From contig JAVBSC010000117.1 of the NCBI GenBank assembly GCA_031547305.1, positions 1 through 27,406 on the forward strand: a DNA stretch of 27,406 bases. Direction: 5' to 3'. A program made the position numbers and the translations under genes. Within the stretch, counting starts at the first letter, position 1. Every line of letters begins with the position of its first letter. The notes beneath the pieces were generated by a model. It saw nothing but the letters and a program-made list of their open reading frames with translations. It had not been told where the DNA came from and ran no database searches. Origin of the DNA: JAVBSC01 sp031547305. GTDB lineage: Bacteria; Desulfobacterota; Desulfovibrionia; Desulfovibrionales; Desulfovibrionaceae. Positions 1-7,886 of the stretch are shown in pieces.

Positions 1-69
1 TCTTCGGCCGTGCAGGAGCTTTCCCGCATGTCTCAGGAATTGCGCAGGGTTATGGAGGTTTTGAAGTAG
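1..69 (+). CDS. C-terminal end of a probable methyl-accepting chemotaxis protein (partial)
   Basis: Frame 1 is open from the window edge to a TAG stop at 67-69 and encodes 22 residues ending in VMEVLK. The heptad-like pattern (VQELSRMSQELRRVMEVLK) fits the end of the cytoplasmic signalling coiled coil of chemoreceptors, which often finish with a helix of this kind. The body of the protein lies outside the window, so the family call rests on this tail alone and another coiled-coil protein is possible. The gene converges on the histidine kinase that ends at 106, with a strong hairpin between them. Confidence 0.45.
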   Translation, partial: SSAVQELSRMSQELRRVMEVLK

Positions 70-72
70 AGT

Positions 73-107
73 GATATCCTGGGGAGGCGCCCCCTCCCCA
101 GGATATC
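73..107. terminator. Hairpin between convergent genes, probable bidirectional terminator
   Basis: A perfect 15-bp inverted repeat (GATATCCTGGGGAGG at 73-87 and its complement at 93-107) has a 5-nt loop. It starts 3 nt after the stop of the plus-strand gene and overlaps the stop of the minus-strand kinase. There is no clear U-tract on either side, so it may act as a 3'-end stabiliser or a weak terminator. Confidence 0.6.
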
Positions 108-1596
108 ATAATGGGAGAAATATGCTGACCACCGCGCCGGGATTTTCGCCCGGAGGGGCGTTTTGCAGGCGCAGTTTGCCGCCGTGGCTGCTGACGATGC
201 TGTCCACTATGGGCAGGCCCAGCCCGCTGCCGTCGTCCTTGGTGGTAAAAAACGGGTCCAGGAAGCGGTCCAGGGGCTGGTCGGCATTGAACCCCGGTCC
301 ATAGTCGCGTACGCGTATCTCCAGCCCCTTGCCGCCCGTGGGCAGATCCGCGCGGAGCAGCAGCACATCCACATGCCCGTTCTGTCCCACGGCCTGGATG
401 GCGTTGCTGAGCACGTTGTACAGGGCGCGGTAGAGCAGGTCTTTGTCTCCGGTGACCTTCAGGTTTTTTTCCTGGTCCGCTTTTTTCAGGTTGAGCTCAA
501 TGTTCAGGCGGGCCAGCTCTGGCTCCAGAAAAGCCAGGGCCTGCTCCAGAACCGCATACGGGGTCACCGCGTCCTGGGCGGGCCGGCGCGGCCTGGCGTA
601 ATCCAGAAAGTCGTTTACGGTCTGGGAAAGACGCTTGGATTCGTCATACATGGCCTGAAGAATTTTGGCGGCCATGGGGTCTTCGGCGGCGGCCTTGCGG
701 CCCAGCAGGAGTTCCGCGCTGGAGCGGATTATGCCAAGGGGGTTGCGGATTTCGTGGGCTATGCCGGCCACCACCCGGCCCATGCCGGCCAGCTTTTCAT
801 GCTGGTGCAGTTCCAGAAGCAGGCGCTGCTCTTCTTTGGCCCGGCGGTCCAAAACGTTTTGGGCCCGGCGGATGAAAAGGATAAGCAGGCTGAAAAGCAG
901 CAGGGACGAAAGCAGGGTTACGCCGATGATGCTCCACTGAAAGCGCACCACGCTGCGCACGTCATCGGTCACGTCGCGGGTGAATTCCAGCACGCCCATG
1001 ACCGGGCCTTCTTCCTCCGAGGAATTCAGGCGGTTTTCAATGCGCAGGGGATAAATGATGCGCAGATGGAAGGAATCCTGGGCCAGGGCCGGAGAGAAAA
1101 AGGCCTTCCAGTAAGGCACTGTGGACACAAGGTCAAAAGTCGCGGCATCTGAATCCACCAGGGCCTTCTTGACGGCTTCGGAGGCCAGATCCTCGCGCCA
1201 GAGCACCGCTTCGTCCGTGGCGTATGTGACCATGTTGGAATGATCGTAAATGCGCAGATCCTGGACGTGCAGACCGTGGATGACCGACTGGACCAGCATG
1301 TCCAGGCGCTGGTACTGGGCCGGCTGGCGCAGGGCGATGCGCCCGAAGCCCACCAGGGTGGGCAAGGTGAAGCGCCGGTAGATCTGGTGGTTGAGATTGT
1401 CGGCCAGCAGGTTGGAAAACTCCTGCTGCTTGACCAGCAGGGTGGAGCGCGCCGCGTTGCTTATAAAGGTGGCCAGCAGGCCGGACAGAATCAAAATGAG
1501 AACCAGGGTGACCCAGGCCAGGGACCGGGCCATGCTCAGGGGGGCTTTTTCCTGAACCGGCCCGGTCTGTCTGGAAGTTGCGGCTTCTTCGGACAT
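106..1596 (-). CDS. Membrane-bound sensor histidine kinase (NtrB/ZraS-like)
   Basis: A 496-residue protein. A membrane segment at about 28-46 and a second at about 221-242 flank a probable periplasmic sensing region. A short coiled linker without an obvious HAMP domain follows. The HisKA domain has the H-box HEIRNPLG with phospho-acceptor His281. The ATPase domain has the N-box NVLSNAIQAV (from residue 394), the G1 box DYGPGF (about 431-436), the F-box FFTTK and the G2 box GSGLGL (456-461). It should autophosphorylate and pass phosphate to a response regulator, but no regulator gene adjoins it, so its partner lies elsewhere. Its ATG overlaps the pgi stop by one base (TAATG), which indicates translational coupling to pgi. 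The signal is unknown. Confidence 0.9.
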   Translation of the reverse strand: MSEEAATSRQTGPVQEKAPLSMARSLAWVTLVLILILSGLLATFISNAARSTLLVKQQEFSNLLADNLNHQIYRRFTLPTLVGFGRIALRQPAQYQRLDMLVQSVIHGLHVQDLRIYDHSNMVTYATDEAVLWREDLASEAVKKALVDSDAATFDLVSTVPYWKAFFSPALAQDSFHLRIIYPLRIENRLNSSEEEGPVMGVLEFTRDVTDDVRSVVRFQWSIIGVTLLSSLLLFSLLILFIRRAQNVLDRRAKEEQRLLLELHQHEKLAGMGRVVAGIAHEIRNPLGIIRSSAELLLGRKAAAEDPMAAKILQAMYDESKRLSQTVNDFLDYARPRRPAQDAVTPYAVLEQALAFLEPELARLNIELNLKKADQEKNLKVTGDKDLLYRALYNVLSNAIQAVGQNGHVDVLLLRADLPTGGKGLEIRVRDYGPGFNADQPLDRFLDPFFTTKDDGSGLGLPIVDSIVSSHGGKLRLQNAPPGENPGAVVSIFLPL

Positions 1597-2939
1597 TAAA
1601 AACTCTGCAGGTTTTCCCGGGCGGCCAGGAATTCCGCCAGCAGGGCGGATTCCTTGGAATAGCCGCCCGCGCCCAGGCGGGCGTTGGCCAACCTTTTGCC
1701 CAGTTCCACAGCCGGCTGATCCAGGGGGTTTATGTCAAGCAGCCAGCCGCAGAACAGCGTGGTCAGCTCCAGCAGGGCGATCAGGCCGCCGGCCGAAGCT
1801 TCGCCGGGGCTGTCCATGCGCAGTTCCACCAGCGGGGTGGCGCATTGGGTAAGGGCCATGCGGGTGCCCAGGGCTTCGGCCTGCAAAAGCTCGCCGAAGC
1901 GCCGGCCGCGCAGCCAGGACCAATGGTCCGGCAGATCCGGGCCAAAACTCCGGCCCTGGGCCAGGGCCGGGCAGGTCAGGAACAGGCAACCCTTGTCGCG
2001 CGGCCCGTCCAGGAACATCTGCTGTGTGGAGTGCTGGTCCGTGACTCCCACGGCGGGCAGGGGCATGGAGCCCTTGCCTTCCTTGCCCAGGCTTTCCGCC
2101 CAGAGCTGGGCGAACCAGGCCCCCAGGCAGGACCAGAGCGGAATATAGGAAAAGAAAATCAACTGGCTGTAATCGTTGTGCTGGAGTTCCCTGGCCCACA
2201 GGGCCAGCTTCCAGGCCGGGTGGTCCTTCAGGCCGGCCGGGCTGGCGCACAACGGGGCCATAACCTCGGCCGCGCCGCCCATAAGGGCCTTCCAGTCCAG
2301 GCCGCAAAAATAGGCCGGCACAAGGCCCACAGCGCTAAGGACCGAGTAGCGGCCGCCCAGGTTGTCCGGCACGGGCAGGGCGGCCAGGCCTTTTTCATTG
2401 GCTTCGGCGCGCAACTGGCCGTTTTTTTCATCGGTGATCAAAAGGACGTGCTTTGTCCAGTCCGCGCCCAGGGCGTCCGTGAGCCATTTGCGGGCCAGAA
2501 AATACTGGGCCATGGTTTCTATGGTGCCGCCGGACTTGGATACGGCCACCACCAGGGTCTCCGCCGGCGGCAGGGCCGCCAGCCAGGCTTCCAGCGTTTC
2601 CGCGTCCACGTTGTCCAGAATCCACAGCCTGGGCCCCTGGTGATTCGGCCAGTCCTGCCGCGGAAAAAAAGCCTTTTGCAGGGCGCGCGGCCCAAGGGCT
2701 GAACCGCCGATGCCCAGGAGCAGCATATGCTTAAGGCCCTTGAAGCGTTCCATGACTTCAGGCAGGGCGGCTTCCAGCCCGGCCCGGTAGGGCATGTTGA
2801 TGAAGGGCAGAGTTCCGGCCGCGAGTTCCGCGCCCAGGCGGCCGGCAAAGGCTTCAGCCCGCCCGGCGAAGGATGGGGAATCAAGCGCGGTATGCCGTAA
2901 ACGCCCGGCAAAGGCGTTTGTCCAGTTCAAATGACTCAT
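1596..2939 (-). CDS. pgi: Glucose-6-phosphate isomerase
   Basis: This cytoplasmic enzyme interconverts glucose-6-phosphate and fructose-6-phosphate in glycolysis and gluconeogenesis. The 447-residue length fits the shorter bacterial form. Visible motifs are GIGGSALG (76-83), the phosphate-binding signature SKSGGT (134-139), GGRYSVLSAVGL (195-206), the catalytic-region glutamate in AESLGKEGKG (281-290), TDQHSTQQ (300-307) and the second signature near NPLDQPAVELGK, with Lys415 as expected base. Active-site segments look complete. Translation starts at ATG 2939 with a purine-rich AAAGGCAGG upstream. The stop overlaps the start of the histidine kinase. Linking a housekeeping enzyme to a sensor kinase is unusual, but no functional connection can be read from the sequence. 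Confidence 0.96.
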   Translation of the reverse strand: MSHLNWTNAFAGRLRHTALDSPSFAGRAEAFAGRLGAELAAGTLPFINMPYRAGLEAALPEVMERFKGLKHMLLLGIGGSALGPRALQKAFFPRQDWPNHQGPRLWILDNVDAETLEAWLAALPPAETLVVAVSKSGGTIETMAQYFLARKWLTDALGADWTKHVLLITDEKNGQLRAEANEKGLAALPVPDNLGGRYSVLSAVGLVPAYFCGLDWKALMGGAAEVMAPLCASPAGLKDHPAWKLALWARELQHNDYSQLIFFSYIPLWSCLGAWFAQLWAESLGKEGKGSMPLPAVGVTDQHSTQQMFLDGPRDKGCLFLTCPALAQGRSFGPDLPDHWSWLRGRRFGELLQAEALGTRMALTQCATPLVELRMDSPGEASAGGLIALLELTTLFCGWLLDINPLDQPAVELGKRLANARLGAGGYSKESALLAEFLAARENLQSF

Positions 2940-3132
2940 ATGTGCCTGCCTTTAGAACCCATCTCAAAATCACCTCCGGCTGCAAAATCAGCCTTTGGGC
3001 ATCCTTGCGTCAGTGTCGAAAAAGTTTTCTTGCGGGGTGCCGCGAATTCGGTTTTTTCGCCGCAAGGTTGTTTTCGCGATGGGTTCCGTTCTGATTTTTA
3101 CGGTTGCCGCCGGGACTGGCCGCAACCCGTTT
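2940..3132. other. 193-nt intergenic leader upstream of pgi with inverted repeats
   Basis: No gene is seen. A 9-bp inverted repeat lies far apart (GAACCCATC at 2955-2963, GATGGGTTC at 3078-3086). A second hairpin pairs GGTTGC (3102-3107) with GCAACC (3122-3127), 5 nt past the aspC stop. The second could be the 3' end of the aspC message, although no U-tract follows on the minus strand. No convincing -35/-10 pair for pgi was found, so pgi may be partly read through from aspC. Confidence 0.35.
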
Positions 3133-4308
3133 TTAACGCTTTATCAGAACTTTTCCGACTTTGTCCAAGGCTTCGATCAAAGTTTCATCGCTGACCGCGT
3201 AAGATATGCGCACGCAGTTGTCGTCCCCGAAATCCAACCCAGGCACCAGAGCCACGCCGGCTTCTTCCAGCAGGCGGGCGCACATGGCCGAGGAATTCGG
3301 CATGCCGGCATTATAAAGCGCGTGCACGTCCGGGAAGGCGTAAAAGGCTCCCTGGGGCTTGGGGCAGACCACGCCGGGCCAGGCGGAGAGCATATCCATA
3401 AGCAGATCCCTGCGCCGCAAAAAGGCCTTGCGCATTTCTTCCACCGTATCCATGCCGCCGGTCAGGGCGGCCACGGCGGCCTTCTGGGATACGGAGCAGA
3501 CGCTGGAAGTGGACTGCCCCTGGATTTTTGAACAGGCCTTGATCAGGTCCGGGTGCCCCAGCAGATAGCCCACGCGCCAACCGGTCATGGCGAAGCTTTT
3601 GGAGACCCCGTTCATGACCACGAAGTTTTCCGGGTGTTTTTTCCACCAACCGGCCAGGCTGGTTGGTTTGGCCGGGGGGTAGACCAGGCGGTCGTAAATT
3701 TCGTCGGAAATGATCAGCACCTTGGCGGCCACGGCCCATGCGGCCAGGGCGTCCAGCTCTTCCGCGCTGTAAGCCGCGCCCGTGGGGTTTGAGGGGGAGT
3801 TTATTATGCACCGGCGCGTTTTTGGTGTGCGGAATTTTTCCAGATCCGCCGGCGTGATTTTAAAGCCCTTTTCCGCGCGGGAAGGCACGATCACCGGCAG
3901 GCCGCCGGCCAGTTCCACCATGGGCGGGTAGCTCACCCAGAAGGGCGCCGGAATAAGCGCTTCATCCCCCGGGTTCAGGACCGCGATCAAAAGGTTGTAC
4001 AGGCACTGTTTGCCGCCGTTGCCCACAATGATGTTTTCCGCCGAGGCTTCGGCGCCGTAGTGCTTGTTGAAGTAGCCCGCCGCGGCCGTACGCAGATCCG
4101 GAATTCCCGGCACCTGGGTGTAGCGGGTGAAGTGGGCGTCAATGGCGGATTTGGCGGCCTCGCGGATATGCGTGGGCGTGGCGAAGTCCGGCTCGCCCAC
4201 CGACAGGCTGAGAATATGGCGGCCCTGCGCCTTCAGATCCTGGGCCTTGGCGCTGACGGCCAGGGTGGCGGAAGGCTTGAGCCGCCTGACTCGTTCGGAA
4301 AGCTGCAT
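3133..4308 (-). CDS. aspC: Class I pyridoxal-phosphate aminotransferase, probable aspartate aminotransferase
   Basis: This enzyme is expected to transfer the amino group between aspartate and 2-oxoglutarate. The 391-residue protein shows the subgroup-I pattern: SLSVGEPDF (34-42), SNPTG (173-177, with Asn174 contacting PLP), SDEIYDRLVY (201-210, with Asp202 and Tyr205), the PLP Schiff-base lysine in SKSFAMTGWRVGY (Lys237), and a late arginine in CVRISY (Arg367) that would bind the substrate carboxylate. The start is ATG 4308, because AAAGGAG stands 6-7 nt upstream. The frame is open further upstream to 4443, but that extension would run past the likely promoter and lacks family similarity. Exact substrate preference within the subgroup cannot be fixed from sequence. 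Confidence 0.9.
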   Translation of the reverse strand: MQLSERVRRLKPSATLAVSAKAQDLKAQGRHILSLSVGEPDFATPTHIREAAKSAIDAHFTRYTQVPGIPDLRTAAAGYFNKHYGAEASAENIIVGNGGKQCLYNLLIAVLNPGDEALIPAPFWVSYPPMVELAGGLPVIVPSRAEKGFKITPADLEKFRTPKTRRCIINSPSNPTGAAYSAEELDALAAWAVAAKVLIISDEIYDRLVYPPAKPTSLAGWWKKHPENFVVMNGVSKSFAMTGWRVGYLLGHPDLIKACSKIQGQSTSSVCSVSQKAAVAALTGGMDTVEEMRKAFLRRRDLLMDMLSAWPGVVCPKPQGAFYAFPDVHALYNAGMPNSSAMCARLLEEAGVALVPGLDFGDDNCVRISYAVSDETLIEALDKVGKVLIKR

Positions 4309-4383
4309 GGGGGCTCCTTTCTTGTTGAGCTGAAACGATTTCATATGCGGAAGATTTTCGGAAAACTTACGATTAATTTGTGT

Positions 4384-4412
4384 CTGATAGCAGTTTAGCC
4401 CCGGCCTGTAAA
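4384..4412 (-). promoter_or_regulatory. Candidate sigma-70 promoter of aspC
   Basis: On the minus strand TTTACA (4407-4412) is separated by 17 nt from TATCAG (4384-4389). It would start transcription about 70 nt before the aspC ATG. Match to consensus is 5/6 and 4/6 with ideal spacing. Confidence 0.5.
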
Positions 4413-4965
4413 TCAGTTCGCCGTTTGGGGGCGGCCGGGTCATGTCTTTTTGCCCGCGCGGCGCGCCGCTCCGGCCGAGTCTTTATTCCGCCCCTTGGCG
4501 GCATGGATGCGAATCGCGCCGCCGGCCGTCGCGTCCGGGAGCCGCCGAGCCTGCTGCGTCGCAGGGAATTATGCACCGTAGAGTACGCTCCATCACGGCA
4601 GGATCATCATGCCGGAGAGCAAAAAAACTGTAGTGCCAATAGTTCCTGGACGGCGCGGCCGCAAAAGCCGCTCGCGCGCTCCGTCCGCCGGGCATGAGAT
4701 AGAACCAGGTTATTCTAACGCTATTATCGGGAAAGATCCCAGACGCAAGAAATTTCAAAATATACCATCAGTTATATTATATACTATAGATTCATTGTGA
4801 ACATTGATTCCAGATACGCATCATGCGCGTCTATTTTGTTTGGCCGCTTCAGTTTTTATAATATGTTCTTGATGATGGTTGGCGTAGTGTATAGATAGCG
4901 GTTGATCCGCCGTGCGTTTTCAGAGAGGCTGAATGGCCCGGCGGCCTTCATCCGGAGCATTTAAG

Positions 4966-5007
4966 GCTTGAAGCGGCCGCGTGACGGCAGCCGGAGCCGC
5001 TTCAGGC
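4966..5007. repeat. 12-bp inverted repeat in the hybrid-kinase upstream region
   Basis: GCTTGAAGCGGC (4966-4977) pairs with GCCGCTTCAGGC (4996-5007) over 12 bp including one G-U pair, with an 18-nt loop. No U-tract follows. Confidence 0.5.
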
Positions 5008-5046
5008 ATTATGTCGCGTCAAACGCCGCAAACAGACGCAGCAATT

Positions 5047-5094
5047 CCAGAGCATTTTAACTTTGATATTTTCCTGCCCGGTAACATGCTCTGG
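5047..5094. repeat. 9-bp perfect inverted repeat in the hybrid-kinase upstream region
   Basis: CCAGAGCAT (5047-5055) and ATGCTCTGG (5086-5094) are perfect complements around a 30-nt A+T-rich loop. The left arm continues into TTTAACTTTG and shares GAGCATTT with the dyads at 10739-10762 and, more loosely, 16709-16750. Confidence 0.5.
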
Positions 5095-5291
5095 CGCTGC
5101 GAAGCCCGGCGTAGCCGTCCCGTGAGTTTTTCGCAGGCGGGAAAATCCGGCCGTTAAACGAAATACTCAAGCGTAATTCGCTCCAGGAGAGACCGGGTTG
5201 CCGCGCTCTCCGCCGGCGGGTGAAAAATCCGCGTCGCGGCTGTTTAAAAAACCGGCTTTGTAAAAGCTTGTTGAATCAATTCGGAGCGATC

Positions 5292-7886
5292 ATGCTTTTG
5301 CCTTCAAGAACAATTTTGCTGGACAGGCGGGGCCGGAGCATCATCCGACCGCCCAAGCCGGCCGTCATCCGTGCCGCTTCCGGCTCGTCCGCGCCCGGAC
5401 TGGTCAGATGGAAGCTGGACGCGGCGGCCGGGCGGATAACCTTTGCCTCGGATCTCTGCGCCATTCTATCCTGCTACGATCCGACAAAGTGCAAGGAAAC
5501 GCGCGCAATTTCACTGGATCGCCTGCACCAGTCAGACGCGGATTACTTCCGGCAGGTCTGCCATGATTGCCTGGCCGGCCGCGCGGCGGTCGCCGAAGCT
5601 CCGGTGCGTCTGCGCTGCGATACCGGCGGTTGGATCTGGCTGCTCATGCGTGGAGTGAAAATGCCGGTTCGCGGCGGCAAGTCCGCCTGCATAGCCGGAA
5701 CAACGGTGGATGTGACCCGCCTGCACATGAACAAACGCTTTGTCCCCTGCGGGGAAGCGCCGGCCTACGAGGCGATGCTGGAAAATTCGCCGGATGTGAT
5801 TCTGCGTTATGATCGGGCGCTTTTTCCTTTGTACGCCAATCCCACCCTGGCCGAATATTTCACCTACAATCCGGAAACCTTGGGATGCACGCCCATGGCG
5901 GAACTGAACATCGCCAAAGACGCCCGCGAATTTATCATTTCCAACGTGCGGGAGGTTTTTGAAACCGGGCGGGCACGCTACGGCAGGCATTCCATGCTGA
6001 CGCTGAAAGGGCGGTGTACCGGGGATTTTCGTTTTTGGCCGGAATTCGGGCGGGACGGCCAGGCGGCTTCCGTGCTCATGCAGGTTCGCGACATAACGGA
6101 AACAATGCACCGGGAAGAAGAAGCCAGGCTCGCGGCCAGGCGCTTTTCCGCCCTGTACCGGCTTACCCAGATGGATGATACGACAGAGGAGGAATTGATC
6201 CGTTTCGTGGTGGAGCAGGCGGACGCGCTTACGGGCAGCCGTTTCGCCTTTCTGCACATAGCGCGCTGCTGGCCGCGCGGTGAAGGCCGGACCTTCTGGT
6301 CCAACAGCCACCTGGAGCTTGTTGACAGCCTTTCATACCTGCCGCATAGTGACATCCCCCCCAACATAAAGGCCGCACTGGAAAAAAGCGTGGATGTTCC
6401 GCCCCGGCCGGGCATGCGCAACAGCCCGGACGGAAACCCCCTGTTTGTAACCACAAACGCGAAAATTCCGGTTACCCGCTATCTTTATGTGCCTATATCC
6501 GAAGCCGGGCAGTTGGTCTGCATTGCCGGCGTCTGCAACAAGGAGCGCGACTACGACGAGGCGGATCTGCGCGAGTTTGAACTGTTCATGCGCGGGGCCT
6601 GGCTCAGGCTGCGGCGCTTCCAGGCCATGCAGGATCTTCGGCTGGCCAAGGAAAGCGCGGAAAAAGCCAATCGCTTCAAGGACGAATTCCTGGCCAACGT
6701 AAGCCACGAACTGCGCACGCCGCTGAACGGCGTTCTGAGCATGCTCCAGCTTCTGGAAATGTCCACCTTGTCAGCCAACCAGGCGGAATACGTGCAAACC
6801 GCGCATTCTTCCGGCAAAGCCCTTTTGCGCATCATTTCAGATATACTGGACTATTCGCGCATCGAATCCGGGCGCATGGATCTGCGGTTTTCGCCATTTG
6901 ACATAGAGGCCACCCTGGAGGCCACCATCCACCTTTTTGCCGGAGAAGCGGAAAAGCGCGGCCTTAAGCTGAGTCTGAACAAGGATAGAGCCCTTCCCAG
7001 GACGCTGGTGGGCGACGACGCCAGAATCCGCCAGATTCTGTTCAACTTGGTGGGCAATGCCTTTAAATTTACCGAAAAAGGCGAGGTGGAGGTGGAATGC
7101 CGCCTGTTGCCCGCCCGGCCTCAGGGCAGGATCTGCCTGTATTTCGCGGTACGCGATTCGGGCATAGGCATGGCCGAGGAGTCCCACGGCCTGATTTTCA
7201 AGCCTTTTACCCAACTGGACAATTCAGACACCCGCCAGTACGCGGGCACCGGCCTGGGCCTGGGCATTGTGGCCCGCCTTATTCAGATGATGAACGGCAG
7301 CCTGTGCGTGGATAGCGAGCTGGGACGGGGCACGACGGTTCATTTTTCCTTGCCCCTGGATGACGGGGCCGCCTGCCCCGGCGTTTTGGAAGCGTCCGGG
7401 GCAGGCCGTTCGAAAGAGGAACAAGAGCCTCTGAACATATTGGTGGCGGAAGACGACCAGACCAGCCGCTTTGCCATGAGCACCCTGCTGCGGCGCATCG
7501 GGCACCGGGCCTTTTGCGTGAACAACGGCCGGGAAGCTCTGGAGGCTCTAAGTCTTTATCCCTTTGACTGCCTGGTTACGGACATTCAAATGCCGGTGCT
7601 GGACGGGGCGCTGGCCGTGCGGCATATCCGGGACGGAAAGTGCGGCGGCTTCAAGGCTTCTTCGGAACTCACGGCCAGAATGCGGACATTCTTCTGCCAG
7701 GATTCGCTGGATAAGGCCGAGGTGCCCAAAGACCTTATGGTCATAGCCGTATCCGCCCACGCCATGAGCGGCGACCGGGAGCGTTTTTTACACCAGGGAA
7801 TGGATTTGTACCTGTCCAAGCCGGTCATTTTTTCCGAGCTCCAGGCCGTGCTTAAGGAAGTGCAGCGCAGAAAGCGCCTGGAATGA
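5292..7886 (+). CDS. Hybrid sensor histidine kinase with PAS, GAF-like and receiver domains
   Basis: An 864-residue protein with no clear membrane segment, so probably cytoplasmic. Order: PAS-like domain (about 35-145), second PAS domain (about 160-270, ending in the PAC-like RDITE), GAF-like sensory domain (about 285-440), HisKA with HELRTP and phospho-acceptor His472, HATPase with N-box NLVGNAFKF (about 583-591), G1 DSGIGM (Asp622) and GTGLGLGI, and a C-terminal receiver with phospho-acceptor Asp764 in TDIQMPVLDG. The receiver has an insertion of roughly 30 residues before the VIAVSAHAM strand. The start is ATG 5292 with GGAG 5 nt upstream. A GTG at 5220 in the same frame would add 24 basic residues and has no better ribosome site. 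No output regulator adjoins it, so its phosphorelay partner is elsewhere. Confidence 0.9.
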   Translation: MLLPSRTILLDRRGRSIIRPPKPAVIRAASGSSAPGLVRWKLDAAAGRITFASDLCAILSCYDPTKCKETRAISLDRLHQSDADYFRQVCHDCLAGRAAVAEAPVRLRCDTGGWIWLLMRGVKMPVRGGKSACIAGTTVDVTRLHMNKRFVPCGEAPAYEAMLENSPDVILRYDRALFPLYANPTLAEYFTYNPETLGCTPMAELNIAKDAREFIISNVREVFETGRARYGRHSMLTLKGRCTGDFRFWPEFGRDGQAASVLMQVRDITETMHREEEARLAARRFSALYRLTQMDDTTEEELIRFVVEQADALTGSRFAFLHIARCWPRGEGRTFWSNSHLELVDSLSYLPHSDIPPNIKAALEKSVDVPPRPGMRNSPDGNPLFVTTNAKIPVTRYLYVPISEAGQLVCIAGVCNKERDYDEADLREFELFMRGAWLRLRRFQAMQDLRLAKESAEKANRFKDEFLANVSHELRTPLNGVLSMLQLLEMSTLSANQAEYVQTAHSSGKALLRIISDILDYSRIESGRMDLRFSPFDIEATLEATIHLFAGEAEKRGLKLSLNKDRALPRTLVGDDARIRQILFNLVGNAFKFTEKGEVEVECRLLPARPQGRICLYFAVRDSGIGMAEESHGLIFKPFTQLDNSDTRQYAGTGLGLGIVARLIQMMNGSLCVDSELGRGTTVHFSLPLDDGAACPGVLEASGAGRSKEEQEPLNILVAEDDQTSRFAMSTLLRRIGHRAFCVNNGREALEALSLYPFDCLVTDIQMPVLDGALAVRHIRDGKCGGFKASSELTARMRTFFCQDSLDKAEVPKDLMVIAVSAHAMSGDRERFLHQGMDLYLSKPVIFSELQAVLKEVQRRKRLE

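Larger units (their letters stand above)
4413..5291. other. Long noncoding region upstream of the hybrid kinase
   Basis: About 880 bases without a supported gene. The part near 4440-4720 is G+C-rich and has short open frames in several phases, none with a ribosome site or recognisable protein. From about 4715 to 4890 it turns A+T-rich. A TATAAT lies at 4857-4862, with a weak -35 such as TTTTGT 17 nt upstream, so a plus-strand promoter is possible. Two strong inverted repeats follow (4966-5007 and 5047-5094) before the kinase. A structured leader of about 420 nt or a small RNA would fit, but nothing matches a riboswitch class known to me. Confidence 0.4.

Noticed and set aside
4309..4443. N-terminal extension of aspC
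   Set aside because: ATG 4308 has a good AAAGGAG and family-like N-terminus, and the extension would overlap the likely promoter at 4384-4412.
4609..4800. Possible 63-residue gene in the noncoding region
   Set aside because: No ribosome site, highly basic low-information sequence, and competing short frames on the other strand.
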